From Phialocephala subalpina (taxonomy: Eukaryota > Ascomycota > Leotiomycetes > Helotiales > Mollisiaceae), in the NCBI GenBank assembly GCA_900073065.1, contig FJOG01000001.1, positions 758,430 through 822,429 on the forward strand: a stretch of DNA of 64,000 bases. Reading direction: 5' to 3'. Positions 53,735 through 63,092 of the stretch are shown in pieces. The first letter of the stretch is position 1, and the number at the start of each line of letters is the position of its first letter. The notes below the pieces were generated by a model. The model ran no database searches, was not told where the DNA came from, and saw nothing but the letters and a program-made list of their open reading frames with translations. Made by a program: the position numbers and the translations under genes.

Positions 53735-54234
53735 TGGGGAGGGGAAGGCATGGGTGTGTGGTTCGTGGTGGAGGGATAGCTTTGGTGGTGAGGCTGGCAA
53801 GGTGGCATTGTTTTTGTGGGGAACCCGAAGCGAGGCTTGACTGGATCTCGACGACCTCTCTACTCTTCAATTTTTTTCATACCTCACTGCTCATCGCCAA
53901 CATGGTTTTTCTGGACTGCAACTCGTAATATCGTTTCTAGTCTATTTCCTTTTCGACGTTGCACGCGATGCGTCCGTCCTATACCACGACCTCGTACCTT
54001 CAAGTGCCAAGTGCCACAGCTGGAGCCAAAACTGGTAGTTCCTGGGATATCACATGGCGAGTTCAACCATCACTTCATGCTTTACGCGCGCAAACGAGAC
54101 CACAATTAAAGGAGTGTCTAAGGCTTTCATTACATTACACTATTGGTATCTTGTCATATCATTAATCATGTAGCACACAAGCTAGCCCCTGGAAACCCAG
54201 GGCATCACAATTTCCTCCCAGCATCCATCAAACT
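53735..54234. other. Intergenic
   Basis: 5' flank of COG4 and 3' flank of the Cu-SOD gene. No gene supported. Confidence 0.45.
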
Positions 54235-55159
54235 TCACAAAACCATTGCTCCGACAGCAGCAACCAGGAGTCCAATCACGCTTGATCCGGCAACCTTACT
54301 TGCAGCACCGGTATAGGACGATGGTGTCGCGGTCGATGTCGAAGTCGCTGTCCCACTCGATGGACTCGAGCTCGTTGTCGTCGTTGTGCTTGACGCGATC
54401 ATCGTGAAATTCGCGCATGTCAGACGCGTCGTATTGCTCGTATGGATCACCACACTCTTGTCGCCAAAGAAATACGGCGAGCTCGGGTCGGTGGAAAGAT
54501 AGAGCTCAAGATAGCTGGCTGTGAACTCCTTGGTGGTGATATTGCCATGCTTCCCTGCTAGGTCACCAGCCTGGCAAGTTTCTGGCTGACTGTTCTCGCA
54601 TGGATGGTACTCTCCTCGATCTGTTGGGTCTAAGTGGCCGAGAGTCTCGGTGCAGTTCCCGTCTGTTGGTACGGGCTTATTGTGAATGTGGTAGACGAAA
54701 GGCCCTTCAGAGGACTCAGATGGAAAGCCGGCGAAGTTCACATAGAACATGATGCCTGTTCCATTGGAATTCGCTTTACCAGTTATTGATCCTGTAATGA
54801 TCGAGTCGGTGCCATTGGTACTGTTGGTGGAATTGTCGAACATGGTCATTGGCAACACGGCCATATACGTCGCTGGTGGAAGGTTGCTCTGAATTGTCGC
54901 ATTGCCACCAGGTCCTAGAAGACATGTCAGCAATTGAGCGCCGAGGGAGAGTTCAAGGATACGAACCAGTGAAGCCATCTACAACAGGTCCATCATATGT
55001 TATTGCTCCTTCAATCGTTTCCACTCCGGTGAAACCCGTCGATACTGGGAGATATGGGAGGACTCCGCTCATAGTCGTCGAGAGAGTTGAGACAGGCGGA
55101 GCTTGTGCATTGACAAGAGCGATTCTGCTGACAGCGGCGACGATTTGCTTGGTATGCAT
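54235..55159 (-). CDS. Cell-surface (GPI-anchored) Cu-type superoxide dismutase
   Basis: Two exons (55159-54967, 54914-54235) joined by a GTTCGT...TTCTAG intron close to 290 aa. Signal peptide 'MHTKQIVAAVSRIALVNAQA'. The SOD_Cu core has 'GPFVYHIHNKPVPTDGNCT', 'TLGHLDPTDRGEYHPCE', 'CQAGDLAGKHGNI', 'FFGDKSVVIHTSNTTRLTCA'; the HIH pair, GHLDP and VIHTSN histidines are the expected copper ligands. A Ser/Thr-rich stretch ('STTTTTSSSPSSGTATSTST') and a hydrophobic end ('VIGLLVAAVGAMVL') make a GPI signal. This plan matches Candida Sod4/5-like surface enzymes that detoxify superoxide outside the cell. Several N-glycosylation sites. The gene looks intact. Confidence 0.9.
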
Positions 55160-55884
55160 ATTGAAACGACCGTTGTAATGACTGGAATGCTGGAACGACT
55201 GAGGGTCGAGAAGGCCTGAGCAGCTTCTCGCACCGTTTTGGGTCCTGCATCTGACATATACTCCTCGGCTCTCCGCTCTCCGCTCTCTTCAAGCTTTTAA
55301 TTTGAGTTTTCTAACTTGTGGCGGTCATGGCTCAGGGTTGGTGACATCAAGATCATCTTCCATCTGACAAGCACCCATGTGCTTTTTAAATAAACAAATG
55401 CAGCTATTGGCAGTTGGCTAGGATTGTGTAGCCGAATCGTGTTTACTGGTGGCTGGGAAACAAGCTTCCTGGCAAGTTATAATGTCGATCGCCGAACAAC
55501 ATGGGGAACCAGGTCGCTAGCGCAGGAACCGTTGTTTTTCTCCGCACGCGACCACATCTGATAGCGAACGGTTCGGTCCCTCTCGGAGAGAAACTTGTGC
55601 AGGTCCACCTGGCATATGATTGCGTGGCAAGCATGTGGCTTCGAGCTTCAAATCTCAATTGCCTTCCATTCAGCCTAAGTCCAGGTTCTTATTGAGTCTG
55701 CGAGAAAGACATTGCGAAGAATACCCCTTCACAGCTCATCATGATACTTGCTGACTTCGCACTAGGAATTCGGCATAAAGCATTGAAGCCATGCCACATG
55801 CCTCGTCTAGCGACCACCGCAGCTCCTCTACTTCCGAACTACAACCCATCGCCCATATCTCTTCCTGCAGCGCCCTTCGCCATT
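55160..55884. other. Intergenic
   Basis: Promoter of the Cu-SOD gene and 3' flank of the next minus-strand remnant. No gene called. Confidence 0.5.
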
Positions 55885-57270
55885 GTGTTCAAGGTGTCCT
55901 CTTCCCCAGGCTGGTGCTTTAGGACCTATTCGATTGTGACACGAAGACCGTGGTCCGCGTTGTGAGACCCGAGCAACAATAGTCTGTCGACATGATTGTC
56001 TCCCACTGTCGTCGAAAGAACGGCTTTCACTTCCTCCCAATACCGCACAGGATTCTTGCCTTGCAACGATGAATTTGCACTCAAATCAAAGTCCAATGCT
56101 GTTTTGGACATCTCTATCATGCCGCGCCATCTCGTGAATAGGGCGCATTCCACGCTGGCTCTGGAGTACGAAACTGTTGGGACCACCTTTATGTTTGGAT
56201 CGCAATCTGGATCATCTCCATCCTCCTCCCAGCAGTCTCCGATGTAATGGTATATCAATGCTGATCTGGAAGCGGATTTCATTCGCGACAACAAAGAGAG
56301 ATTTCCCTGTTACGCCAAGACCTTAAAGAACTCGCGGTGAGAGGACGCCTTGCTCTTGGTAAGTGTGTCTGGTATGGAAAGGACGATAAACGGGAAAGTC
56401 ATTGTCTCGTGTCCATCGACGGCATCTTTGAGCTCTTTGGGCATGGCAATATTTGCAATGACTGTTGGACCTGAAGAAAAGAAAGGCTCTGGCATTCAAC
56501 CTGACGGGTATTCGTAGACCTTGGTGGGTGCGAAGCTTGCGAGGGCATCTGCCAGTCTTGGCTGAGGTGGAAGCTGTTCTTACGATATGTCTGGCCAGTC
56601 TTCGTCGGCATGAAGTCTTGGGAGCTGTGTGTTTGGACACGCATCGACCACCTTGCCATTCCAGTACTTCATCGACGCATGTTCAGACCACCAGGTACAG
56701 AGTCTTGGTTGAGGTACATATCCATTGTTGATAATCAGATCTACTCCCGTTCCGGCGCCCTTTGGAGCTCCATGGACCTGCATTCTTCACATACGACAGT
56801 CGCTGAGACTGCCAGAATCAGAGTACAGAACACAGCCGAGCTACCCAATTGGAAAGACTTCTTCGCGACAAGATGTCCTATGCTCAGCAGATATTGAATC
56901 GGAAGACTTTGCAAGCTTTGCTGAAGGACTGATGTTTGTGGTCACACAGTTTCTGCACCCTTACGATATTGATTGTCGAAATTTCGGAAATCGATGTGCG
57001 AGGATCCCCTCGACATCTTTATCTTTTCTTGAACCGTTCCATCGGTTTCAAGCAGAATTCAATGTTGATTCACTTGTTAGCGATACGATTTCCAACATTC
57101 GATATTGAGGTTTTGTTGGACCTGGAAGGCAAAGTGTTGCGCCTGACCGGGATCGTCCAGAAGGACAGATGCTGTGACGAGAGTGGCCACATGTGCCGGT
57201 ACTCCGGAAAGGCACATTGGGACCGCATGGATGCGATTTGATTATCAATCGACTGGGTTGAGTGATCGAT
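55885..57270 (-). pseudogene. Decayed gene of uncertain family
   Basis: A single minus-strand frame can be followed through stops: 'QPRLADALASFAPTKVYEYP', TGA, 'MPEPFFSSGPTVIANIAMPK', 'FPFIVLSIPDTL', TAA at 56310-56312, 'SALIYHYIGDCWEEDGDDPD', 'VVPTVSYSRASVECALFTRW', 'VDRLLLLGSHNADHGLRVTI', TAG at 55926-55928, 'VLKHQPGEEDTLNTMAKGAA', ending at about 55885. Upstream (56783-56580) 'VPQPRLCTWWSEHASMKYWN' lies in another frame. The last part faintly recalls Hsp70/actin-ATPase type proteins of fungi, but this is weak. The coding-like residue pattern continues across each stop, and all three stops could be C-to-T changes. Confidence 0.45.
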
Positions 57271-57733
57271 CAATGGAGTTTGTTTTTCTCCTCTCTGCTC
57301 TCACAAGCATGTATCTTGCTGCGGCTCCTTGCGATCGAACCCTGATAGGGAAGCCTTGTGTTTTGAAAGTTCGAGATCATGCCAAAGTCATTTTTAAGGT
57401 CGGTCAGTATTTCAAGATCTGCGTAAAACCATGCCTCGCTAGGCTAGGTTCATTCGTATCAATAAGTTTGTTTTATCTTTATTTCGCGGCTGCCTGCTCT
57501 CCATTGCTGATATCGACGTAATCGGCATGCATCGCCACAGCGGCATGGTGCATGAACTGTCGACCACGCCGCATTCCAAAAGAACACATATTTCTCTTTT
57601 GTACGAATTCTCCCATTATATCAACGATTCTCGCGACAGTCCCAATTGGAGCTGTGCGTCGCAGCTTCCTTACTCACAAGCAGCAAGAGGTCCAAAATGA
57701 GAGATAGAGGAACCCCCAAATCCTCCTACCACG
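57271..57733. other. Intergenic
   Basis: Promoter of the GT32-like gene. Nothing else supported. Confidence 0.5.
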
Positions 57734-59026
57734 ATGAAACTTCGAATCGGCGCTGCCCTCGCGTATCTCAGGATCTCACCAGCATCTCCCGGCAGATCAG
57801 TGCATCCTTACACACGACTAGGTGACCATGAAATACCTTGGAAGAACAAAAGCACCTCGCTGAGAACTTGCTCTTCCCTCGTCGGCCTCACCTGCTTCGC
57901 TTTCGTCGCTGGTGTCATCATTGCTCTCAAAGTCAAATCTGCCATCGATTCCTCCATCCCTAACAAAGTCCACTTCGATTTAAACAGTGTCACTGGTCCA
58001 GTGTGCAACAACACAACAGTTGAGCACGTCAAAGAAATCCCGAACATCGTCCACTACGTCTGGGTCCTGGGCAACCCCAACCAACTCCAACTCAGCTTCA
58101 AATTCTTCATTTCAATATACTCAGCACACCTCTACATCCAGCCCGACGCAATATACATCCACACCGATGCCTCTCCTCCAGTCTTCGCCAATGCAAAGCA
58201 ATCAGGAAGCACCTGGACACAACGTATCCTCAACCTTCCAAACGTAAAATACAACCAAGTCCCTCCTCCCTCTCAAACTACCAAAGGCGTACCCATCGAA
58301 AGAGTGGAACACAAATCCGATTTCCTGCGTCTCTCCGCCCTGCAAAAATTCGGCGGTATCTACCTCGATACGGACGCCATCCCCCTCCGATCCCTCACTC
58401 CCCTCCGAAAAACGGGCTTCTCAACCATACTCAGCAACCAAGGAGCTCTGAAAATGAAGCACGTCGGCCTGATAAACAACGGAGTCATGATGTCTAAACC
58501 CGGAAGCTTGTTTTTAGAGATGTTTATCCAGGGATCAAATGAGTTTTTTGATGGGAGTTGGTCAGGCGTTAGTACCGACTTCCTTACAGACCTAGCGAAT
58601 CGTTTATCTGTGGTTCCGGGTGAGGTGTTGATTCTGCAATCCAACGCGTTTTCGCCTGTAGGGTGGGAGTTACCCGGCATAGAAAAATTATTCAAACCGC
58701 ATTTCTCAATCCCAGCCAAACAACCTCTTTTCCAGTCCCTCACCTCGGAAAAGGCAGGGATTTGTGAGAATTTGTTTGGATGGTTAAGAGAGAAAGAGAT
58801 TTTTGATAAGGAATCAAAGGAGGAGTGGGAGATTGATTTCTCGAGTACATATGTGTTGCATGCGTTCGATGAAGGGATGGAGAGGATTAGGGGATGGGAT
58901 CATAGTGTTGATTTGCGGTATGTGATGGGGAGGCAGAGTAATTATGCGATGGCGGTGTTTCCAGCTATCAAACATGCGATTGAGAAGGGTGTTATTGAGG
59001 GCGTTGAGGGGGAGGATTATGTGTGA
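57734..59026 (+). CDS. GT32-type glycosyltransferase with DXD motif
   Basis: Single exon, 430 aa. A cytosolic head of about 45 residues is followed by one signal-anchor helix ('SSLVGLTCFAFVAGVIIALK', about 47-66), so a Golgi type II protein. The catalytic domain has 'IPNIVHYVWVLG', 'HKSDFLRLSALQKFGGIYLD' with the DXD in 'YLDTDAIPL', 'NNGVMMSKPGSLFLEMF', 'LHAFDEG' and 'NYAMAVFPAIKHAIEKG'. This is the DXD sugar-binding fold of the GT32 group (Och1/Sur1-related). Donor and acceptor cannot be deduced. Intact. Confidence 0.88.
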   Translation: MKLRIGAALAYLRISPASPGRSVHPYTRLGDHEIPWKNKSTSLRTCSSLVGLTCFAFVAGVIIALKVKSAIDSSIPNKVHFDLNSVTGPVCNNTTVEHVKEIPNIVHYVWVLGNPNQLQLSFKFFISIYSAHLYIQPDAIYIHTDASPPVFANAKQSGSTWTQRILNLPNVKYNQVPPPSQTTKGVPIERVEHKSDFLRLSALQKFGGIYLDTDAIPLRSLTPLRKTGFSTILSNQGALKMKHVGLINNGVMMSKPGSLFLEMFIQGSNEFFDGSWSGVSTDFLTDLANRLSVVPGEVLILQSNAFSPVGWELPGIEKLFKPHFSIPAKQPLFQSLTSEKAGICENLFGWLREKEIFDKESKEEWEIDFSSTYVLHAFDEGMERIRGWDHSVDLRYVMGRQSNYAMAVFPAIKHAIEKGVIEGVEGEDYV

Positions 59027-60137
59027 AGAACTTCATGTTCGATTAGAAGGGATTGGCATAATTCTCAAGATACTATCGGCATTCACAGTTCATTCTAACT
59101 TTCCATCATGCTTCCCTAAATCCCTCCTCATTGACATTCCTTGCTACCCTAGTCGTTCATTGGGTCGTGTCGGACTCTACCCCGTTCAGAATCTCTCTTC
59201 TCCATACTCAGTGTTCCAATCGAGCTTGAGCTTCTTCCCCGTGTTTCTGGCGGTAAGTTTGATCTTCCCAAGGCCCCTGACCTTGTTAGTCTCGGTTGTG
59301 TACATGACTCGGCCCTTTTTGTTAAGTTCTCTCTGGAGCGCCTCCCCAGAATATGCGGTGGTATTAGGCCCGACTGCCTCTTTGACAACTTCCGCTAAAT
59401 CGACCACAGCCCTCAAAGGTCCATCAACGATCCTCTCCTTGCGCACAAGCTCGCTGTGATATCTTGCATCGAGCCACGCGAGATACGTGCCGAAAATCCA
59501 GACACCAAATGTATACCAAGTAATCGCCATCAACAAGGAGGAGAATCCCCATTGAAATCTGCTGTCATCAGCAGCTAGACAGATTGGTTTCCAGTCGGCC
59601 GTAAGGTTTCCATGTTGCTGGAGCTCCGCCATGAGTGTTGCGTTCGAGGAATAGGGCTCCTTCTGTCTGTCTGGGAACTCAACGAGAATCACGCGCCTCG
59701 GAGCATAGCCGATCATCGTATTAATCAGGGTAGGTAGGACGACAACGAAAGCCGTAGAAAAGAGGGTCCAAAACATGACGAACTTAGGCCGCACTCCCGG
59801 TATGCTCCATATTTCCTTGAATAGCGACCAGAGGGTATCAGCTGATAGCGATCGAAGAGTCAATGCCGTTTATACTTCGAGACTGACTGGTGTTGCTTCC
59901 ATAACACGTATCAGCATATCGGTTATACTTTGGTATGCGACTTTCGTCACCGTTAATTGTGTCAGTAGGGACAACGCGTTGACTGCCACATCAATGAGCT
60001 TTGCTTCGACGAATGTGAAATTGCCGTGGAGATAGTCGAAGAAGAATGGATGGTCGTCCTCATCTAAACAGCGGGGGCGTTTGCCATTAAAAGTGCACAG
60101 GATCATGCCCAAGCCCGCTGTGACGAAAGCGAGGGTA

Positions 60138-60172
60138 AGGTAAACACCCCCTGCAATGGGCCACCTCGCTTA
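60138..60172 (+). repeat. Left terminal inverted repeat
   Basis: AGGTAAACACCCCC, five variable bases, then TGGGCCACCTCGCTTA. Pairs with 61908-61941. Confidence 0.88.
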
Positions 60173-60352
60173 ATTCATGACCATCCACTTCCAACCTCAA
60201 TAACTTTTTCATTCTTCTATTCTTATATAGGACAAAGTAAAGTCAAGACTAACAAACTCATCAGAATCTAATGATACATCTTGGCGGTCCCCAGCTGCTA
60301 CTTATGCCCTATAAATAGCCCCAATCTCAACAAACTTCGAATTCGGACTAGC

Positions 60353-61810
60353 CTAGACCTTCCGGCGTTTCCTAGGCTCTAATTGCACTACCCTAGCCTC
60401 AAGTTGCTTGATTCGAAGATCTTGCTGAGCAATAACAAAGTCCTTCTTATCTAAGCCCTTTACCACCCTCCTGAAAAGTATTTTAGCCGTTGGAAGATCG
60501 GTTGTCCTAAGTCCCGTGATTTGCCTAGTTTACTTTCGAATATCCTTACTTTTTTAAAAGGTTATCCAAGGGATAAGTGATTAATCTTAGTTCTATTCGG
60601 GTACTAGAATATTCCCAGAAGTTTCTAGAGTTTGCTTAATCGCTTTATTACTATTTTCAAGTAATAATCGGTTTATTAGAAGTTTAGATATCCGAACCGG
60701 CCATAATCCTGAAGCTACTTAACCTTATTTACAGTTTATAACTGTTAAAACATCTATTCGAGCTAGTTTATAGCACTCTAAGAAGTTTTATTTGCTTAGA
60801 GGGGTTGAATCGTTCAAGAGAGCCAAAGTACCAAGCCGCTTTCGGTAGGCACGTTTCAGGGGAGCGAAAACTAATAAATCAAATGGTTAAAAAACATGAG
60901 AGGTATATAGCGGTAAAAATAATAAGTAGATATTGTTTCGAAAGCACTCTCATATAAATTCCGTTGTCTCATGACTCTTATGGCCATCCAAAATAAGCAA
61001 ACGGGGCTCCTTAGGGTCACGTGGTGCCGTTTAAGGAATGAAGACCGTCTGTAACCATTCAAGAGTAGTATTGTCAGAAGTCCACCCATTATCAGTTGCA
61101 GTGAACTTCTAGCCTTTATACACCCCTAGTCCCATAGGAAACCACTGTTATTGGGCTGATTTTCCCTTAAATATAACAAGTAGAAGCAAAGCTTTGCCGA
61201 GAGCTAAAATGCACTTAATAAATGATATCTAAGCTCTAGATCCTGGCTGTTTCTTTTGAATAAAACGTTTTTCAGCACTCCCAACCACTAGTCCATTCTC
61301 CCCTTGGCCTTCCATAATCCCTGCTTCGTCCATATTCCAACGATTCTCCGGTTTAATGGCTTGAATAGCAAAGACCTCCAATTTCTGGAACTAAGCTTTA
61401 AGGATATCGGTTATAGCGCCATTAACGCGAGCAGAATCGATCCTGAATTGTTTTTTAGTCTTAAGAATAAGATTCCGACAAAGAAATCCAGTCATCCAAC
61501 GTTTTCCAAGTGGAATGGCATCGCTTCGAGCAGCCAAAACTCGTCCAGCAAAAGCTCGAATCTAGGCATAAGTAGGATTCAAGCCTAAGCTTTCTTGGAC
61601 TAGTACCCAGTTTGTAAGACGTTATTCCTAGACCGGGGGAAGCCTTTAAAAAGATTCATTAGCTTCTAATCGAGAAACGCGGCCATTTATCCTATACTAA
61701 ATAGTGCCCCTTAGTACGCCCCAATCCAAACAAGCTTTACGCACGGACTTGCCATTTGTAATATCATTGAGTGCAAATTGAACGTCTTCTTCAGTATACA
61801 CGGGCTTCAT
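60353..61810 (-). pseudogene. Pogo/Fot1-type transposase remnant (CENP-B HTH, DDE_1)
   Basis: From ATG at 61810: 'MKPVYTEEDVQFALNDITNG' and 'KSVRKACLDWGV' (helix-turn-helix psq type), then 'LGKRWMTGFLCRN' (HTH_Tnp_CENPB region). The catalytic core has 'NRWNMDEAGIMEGQGENGLV' (first Asp), 'KGWKFTATDNGWTSDNTTLE', 'RLLILDGHKSHETTEF' (second Asp) and 'SHVF*PFDLLVFAPLKRAYR' (third Asp region; the family consensus has Gln-Pro where TAG-CCA stands). More than ten stops break the frame. A full-length member would cut and paste the element at TA dinucleotides. Not able to move as it stands. Confidence 0.85.
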
Positions 61811-61907
61811 AATCACATGTAAATGTCTGCAAAATTTGAAAGAGTTTTATTAAAGGATTATTTTAAAATTCGAGTTAAATGTGGGTGGGTTAGAAGCAGC
61901 GGTGTGC

Positions 61908-61941
61908 TAAGCGAGGTGGCCCACTAGGGGGGTGTTTACCT
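61908..61941 (-). repeat. Right terminal inverted repeat
   Basis: On the minus strand AGGTAAACACCCCCC, TAG, TGGGCCACCTCGCTTA. Differs from the left repeat only in one C and the short central spacer. Confidence 0.88.
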
Positions 61942-62179
61942 TACAGTAAGCCCAAACAGACATTTGCCAGAGCAACCGCTCCCATAAAGGCTTTCTTTCG
62001 TTGGCGAACGATTTTGAAGGTAGATAGTCGTTGCAGGTGCTGAGACATTCCTGCTTCGGTTCTTTGGGATCGGGACTCCTCGTAGAAGTGGAGAGCTGTG
62101 TGAATGTACTAGTAGAAGCTACCTGCTGGTAGCCGAAGCCAAGATGGGGCATTTCGAGTCGACGATACCAGTAATACAT

Positions 62180-63092
62180 GAGCTGACAGGATGAAAAAAA
62201 ACCAGCCTGCAATGACCGAAGGACGATCGAGTTGGTGTGAGCTCGAGACAAGGAAGAAACCACAAGATATAAACCAAGAATGGTTGGGATGCCTACTCTA
62301 GCACGACGACGCTGTACAACACCAAGCTGCTGTTTGTATTACTTGTGATATTCAGCCTCGATTTTAATTCAGATAGAGAACGGCGTGTCAACAGAAGCAG
62401 TGTAACAAGGACTGCGATGCAAAGAACGGCATGCAGCTAGCTCATTTTTGACAAATGCGGCAAGTGAGCCGTTGAACCGCATCTGCACGTTTCCAGGAAG
62501 CAAACATGGCGAAACCCACGAGCTTCAGCTGCGGAGGACAATGCACTGAATAAGACTTGATTGGACACACTTTTGGTTCCTGAACCATGTGGTCTGTATT
62601 GCCCGTTTCGGCTGTACTTGCACCCTTCCACTGCATCGGGCTCCACGAAAGGCGATAGGCTTTCCCCGTATATTCCTCCACGTCAAGCAGTGTACCAACC
62701 AATGGCCTAGTCCCGCACCCGAGATAGAATAAATACAAACACAACTGTGGTCCTGCGAAAGCAGTTCATGCAAGGCAGACTTGCCAGGCATGTGGTTCAG
62801 AGAGAACAAACAAGCGCGTACAACAAACGGCCCAGAGCCAATGCGAATTCAAACCCAAACGGAGTTCAAATAATCTAAAAATAATCCAGTCCCTTGAAGA
62901 GCTCTGCCAGCTCGTACCCACTCTAATGGTCAAGATCTCAAGCCTGCAAATTATCCAAAATCTTCCTGAGCCTTTCCGTTCTTACTCCTTCCATAACCCC
63001 TCGCTCAAGCATTGGTATCATTCCCTAACACTCAACAACAATTAACAACATAAGCAGACAAAGGGAGACCAAAGCAAAAGCAAAATATCAAC
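62180..63092. other. Intergenic between the two membrane-protein paralogues
   Basis: Overlapping minus-strand frames (about 62437-62809) show no family resemblance. Nothing called. The true 5' exon of the interrupted paralogue may reach into 62180-62260. Confidence 0.45.

Larger units (their letters stand above)
60138..61941 (-). mobile_element. Tc1/mariner pogo (Fot1-like) DNA transposon, degraded
   Basis: 1804 bp between TA target duplications (60136-60137, 61942-61943) with ~35-bp terminal inverted repeats. The minus strand carries remnants of a DDE transposase. The interior is AT-rich and its TAG/TAA codons mostly replace Trp and Gln, as after RIP. Confidence 0.88.
59186..62179 (-). pseudogene. 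Polytopic membrane protein gene interrupted by a pogo-type element, plus one nonsense codon
   Basis: Deleting the element and one TA copy joins 'LWERLLWQMSVWAYC' (right of the element) to 'TLAFVTAGLGMILC' (left) in one frame; the protein would be about 395 aa from ATG 62179. Hydrophobic segments include 'CTLAFVTAGLGMILC', 'FVMFWTLFSTAFVVVLPTLI' and 'LLMAITWYTFGVWIFGTYLA'. A TAA at 59870-59872 interrupts 'TPVSLEV|TALTLRSL' (CAA to TAA). The carboxyl end 'GRVMYTTETNKVRGLGKIKL' and 'YGEERF' match the paralogue at the right edge ('GRVMYYADVDEGRGLGKVGL', 'YGEERD'). I know this as an undescribed fungal membrane protein type without a function. The 3' end lies 160 bp from the GT32-like gene, tail to tail. 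Confidence 0.8.

Noticed and set aside
53735..53800. COG4 start 22 codons upstream of the chosen ATG
   Set aside because: The upstream codon is TTG in frame, and the nearby ATG at about 53808 is out of frame. An upstream exon remains possible.
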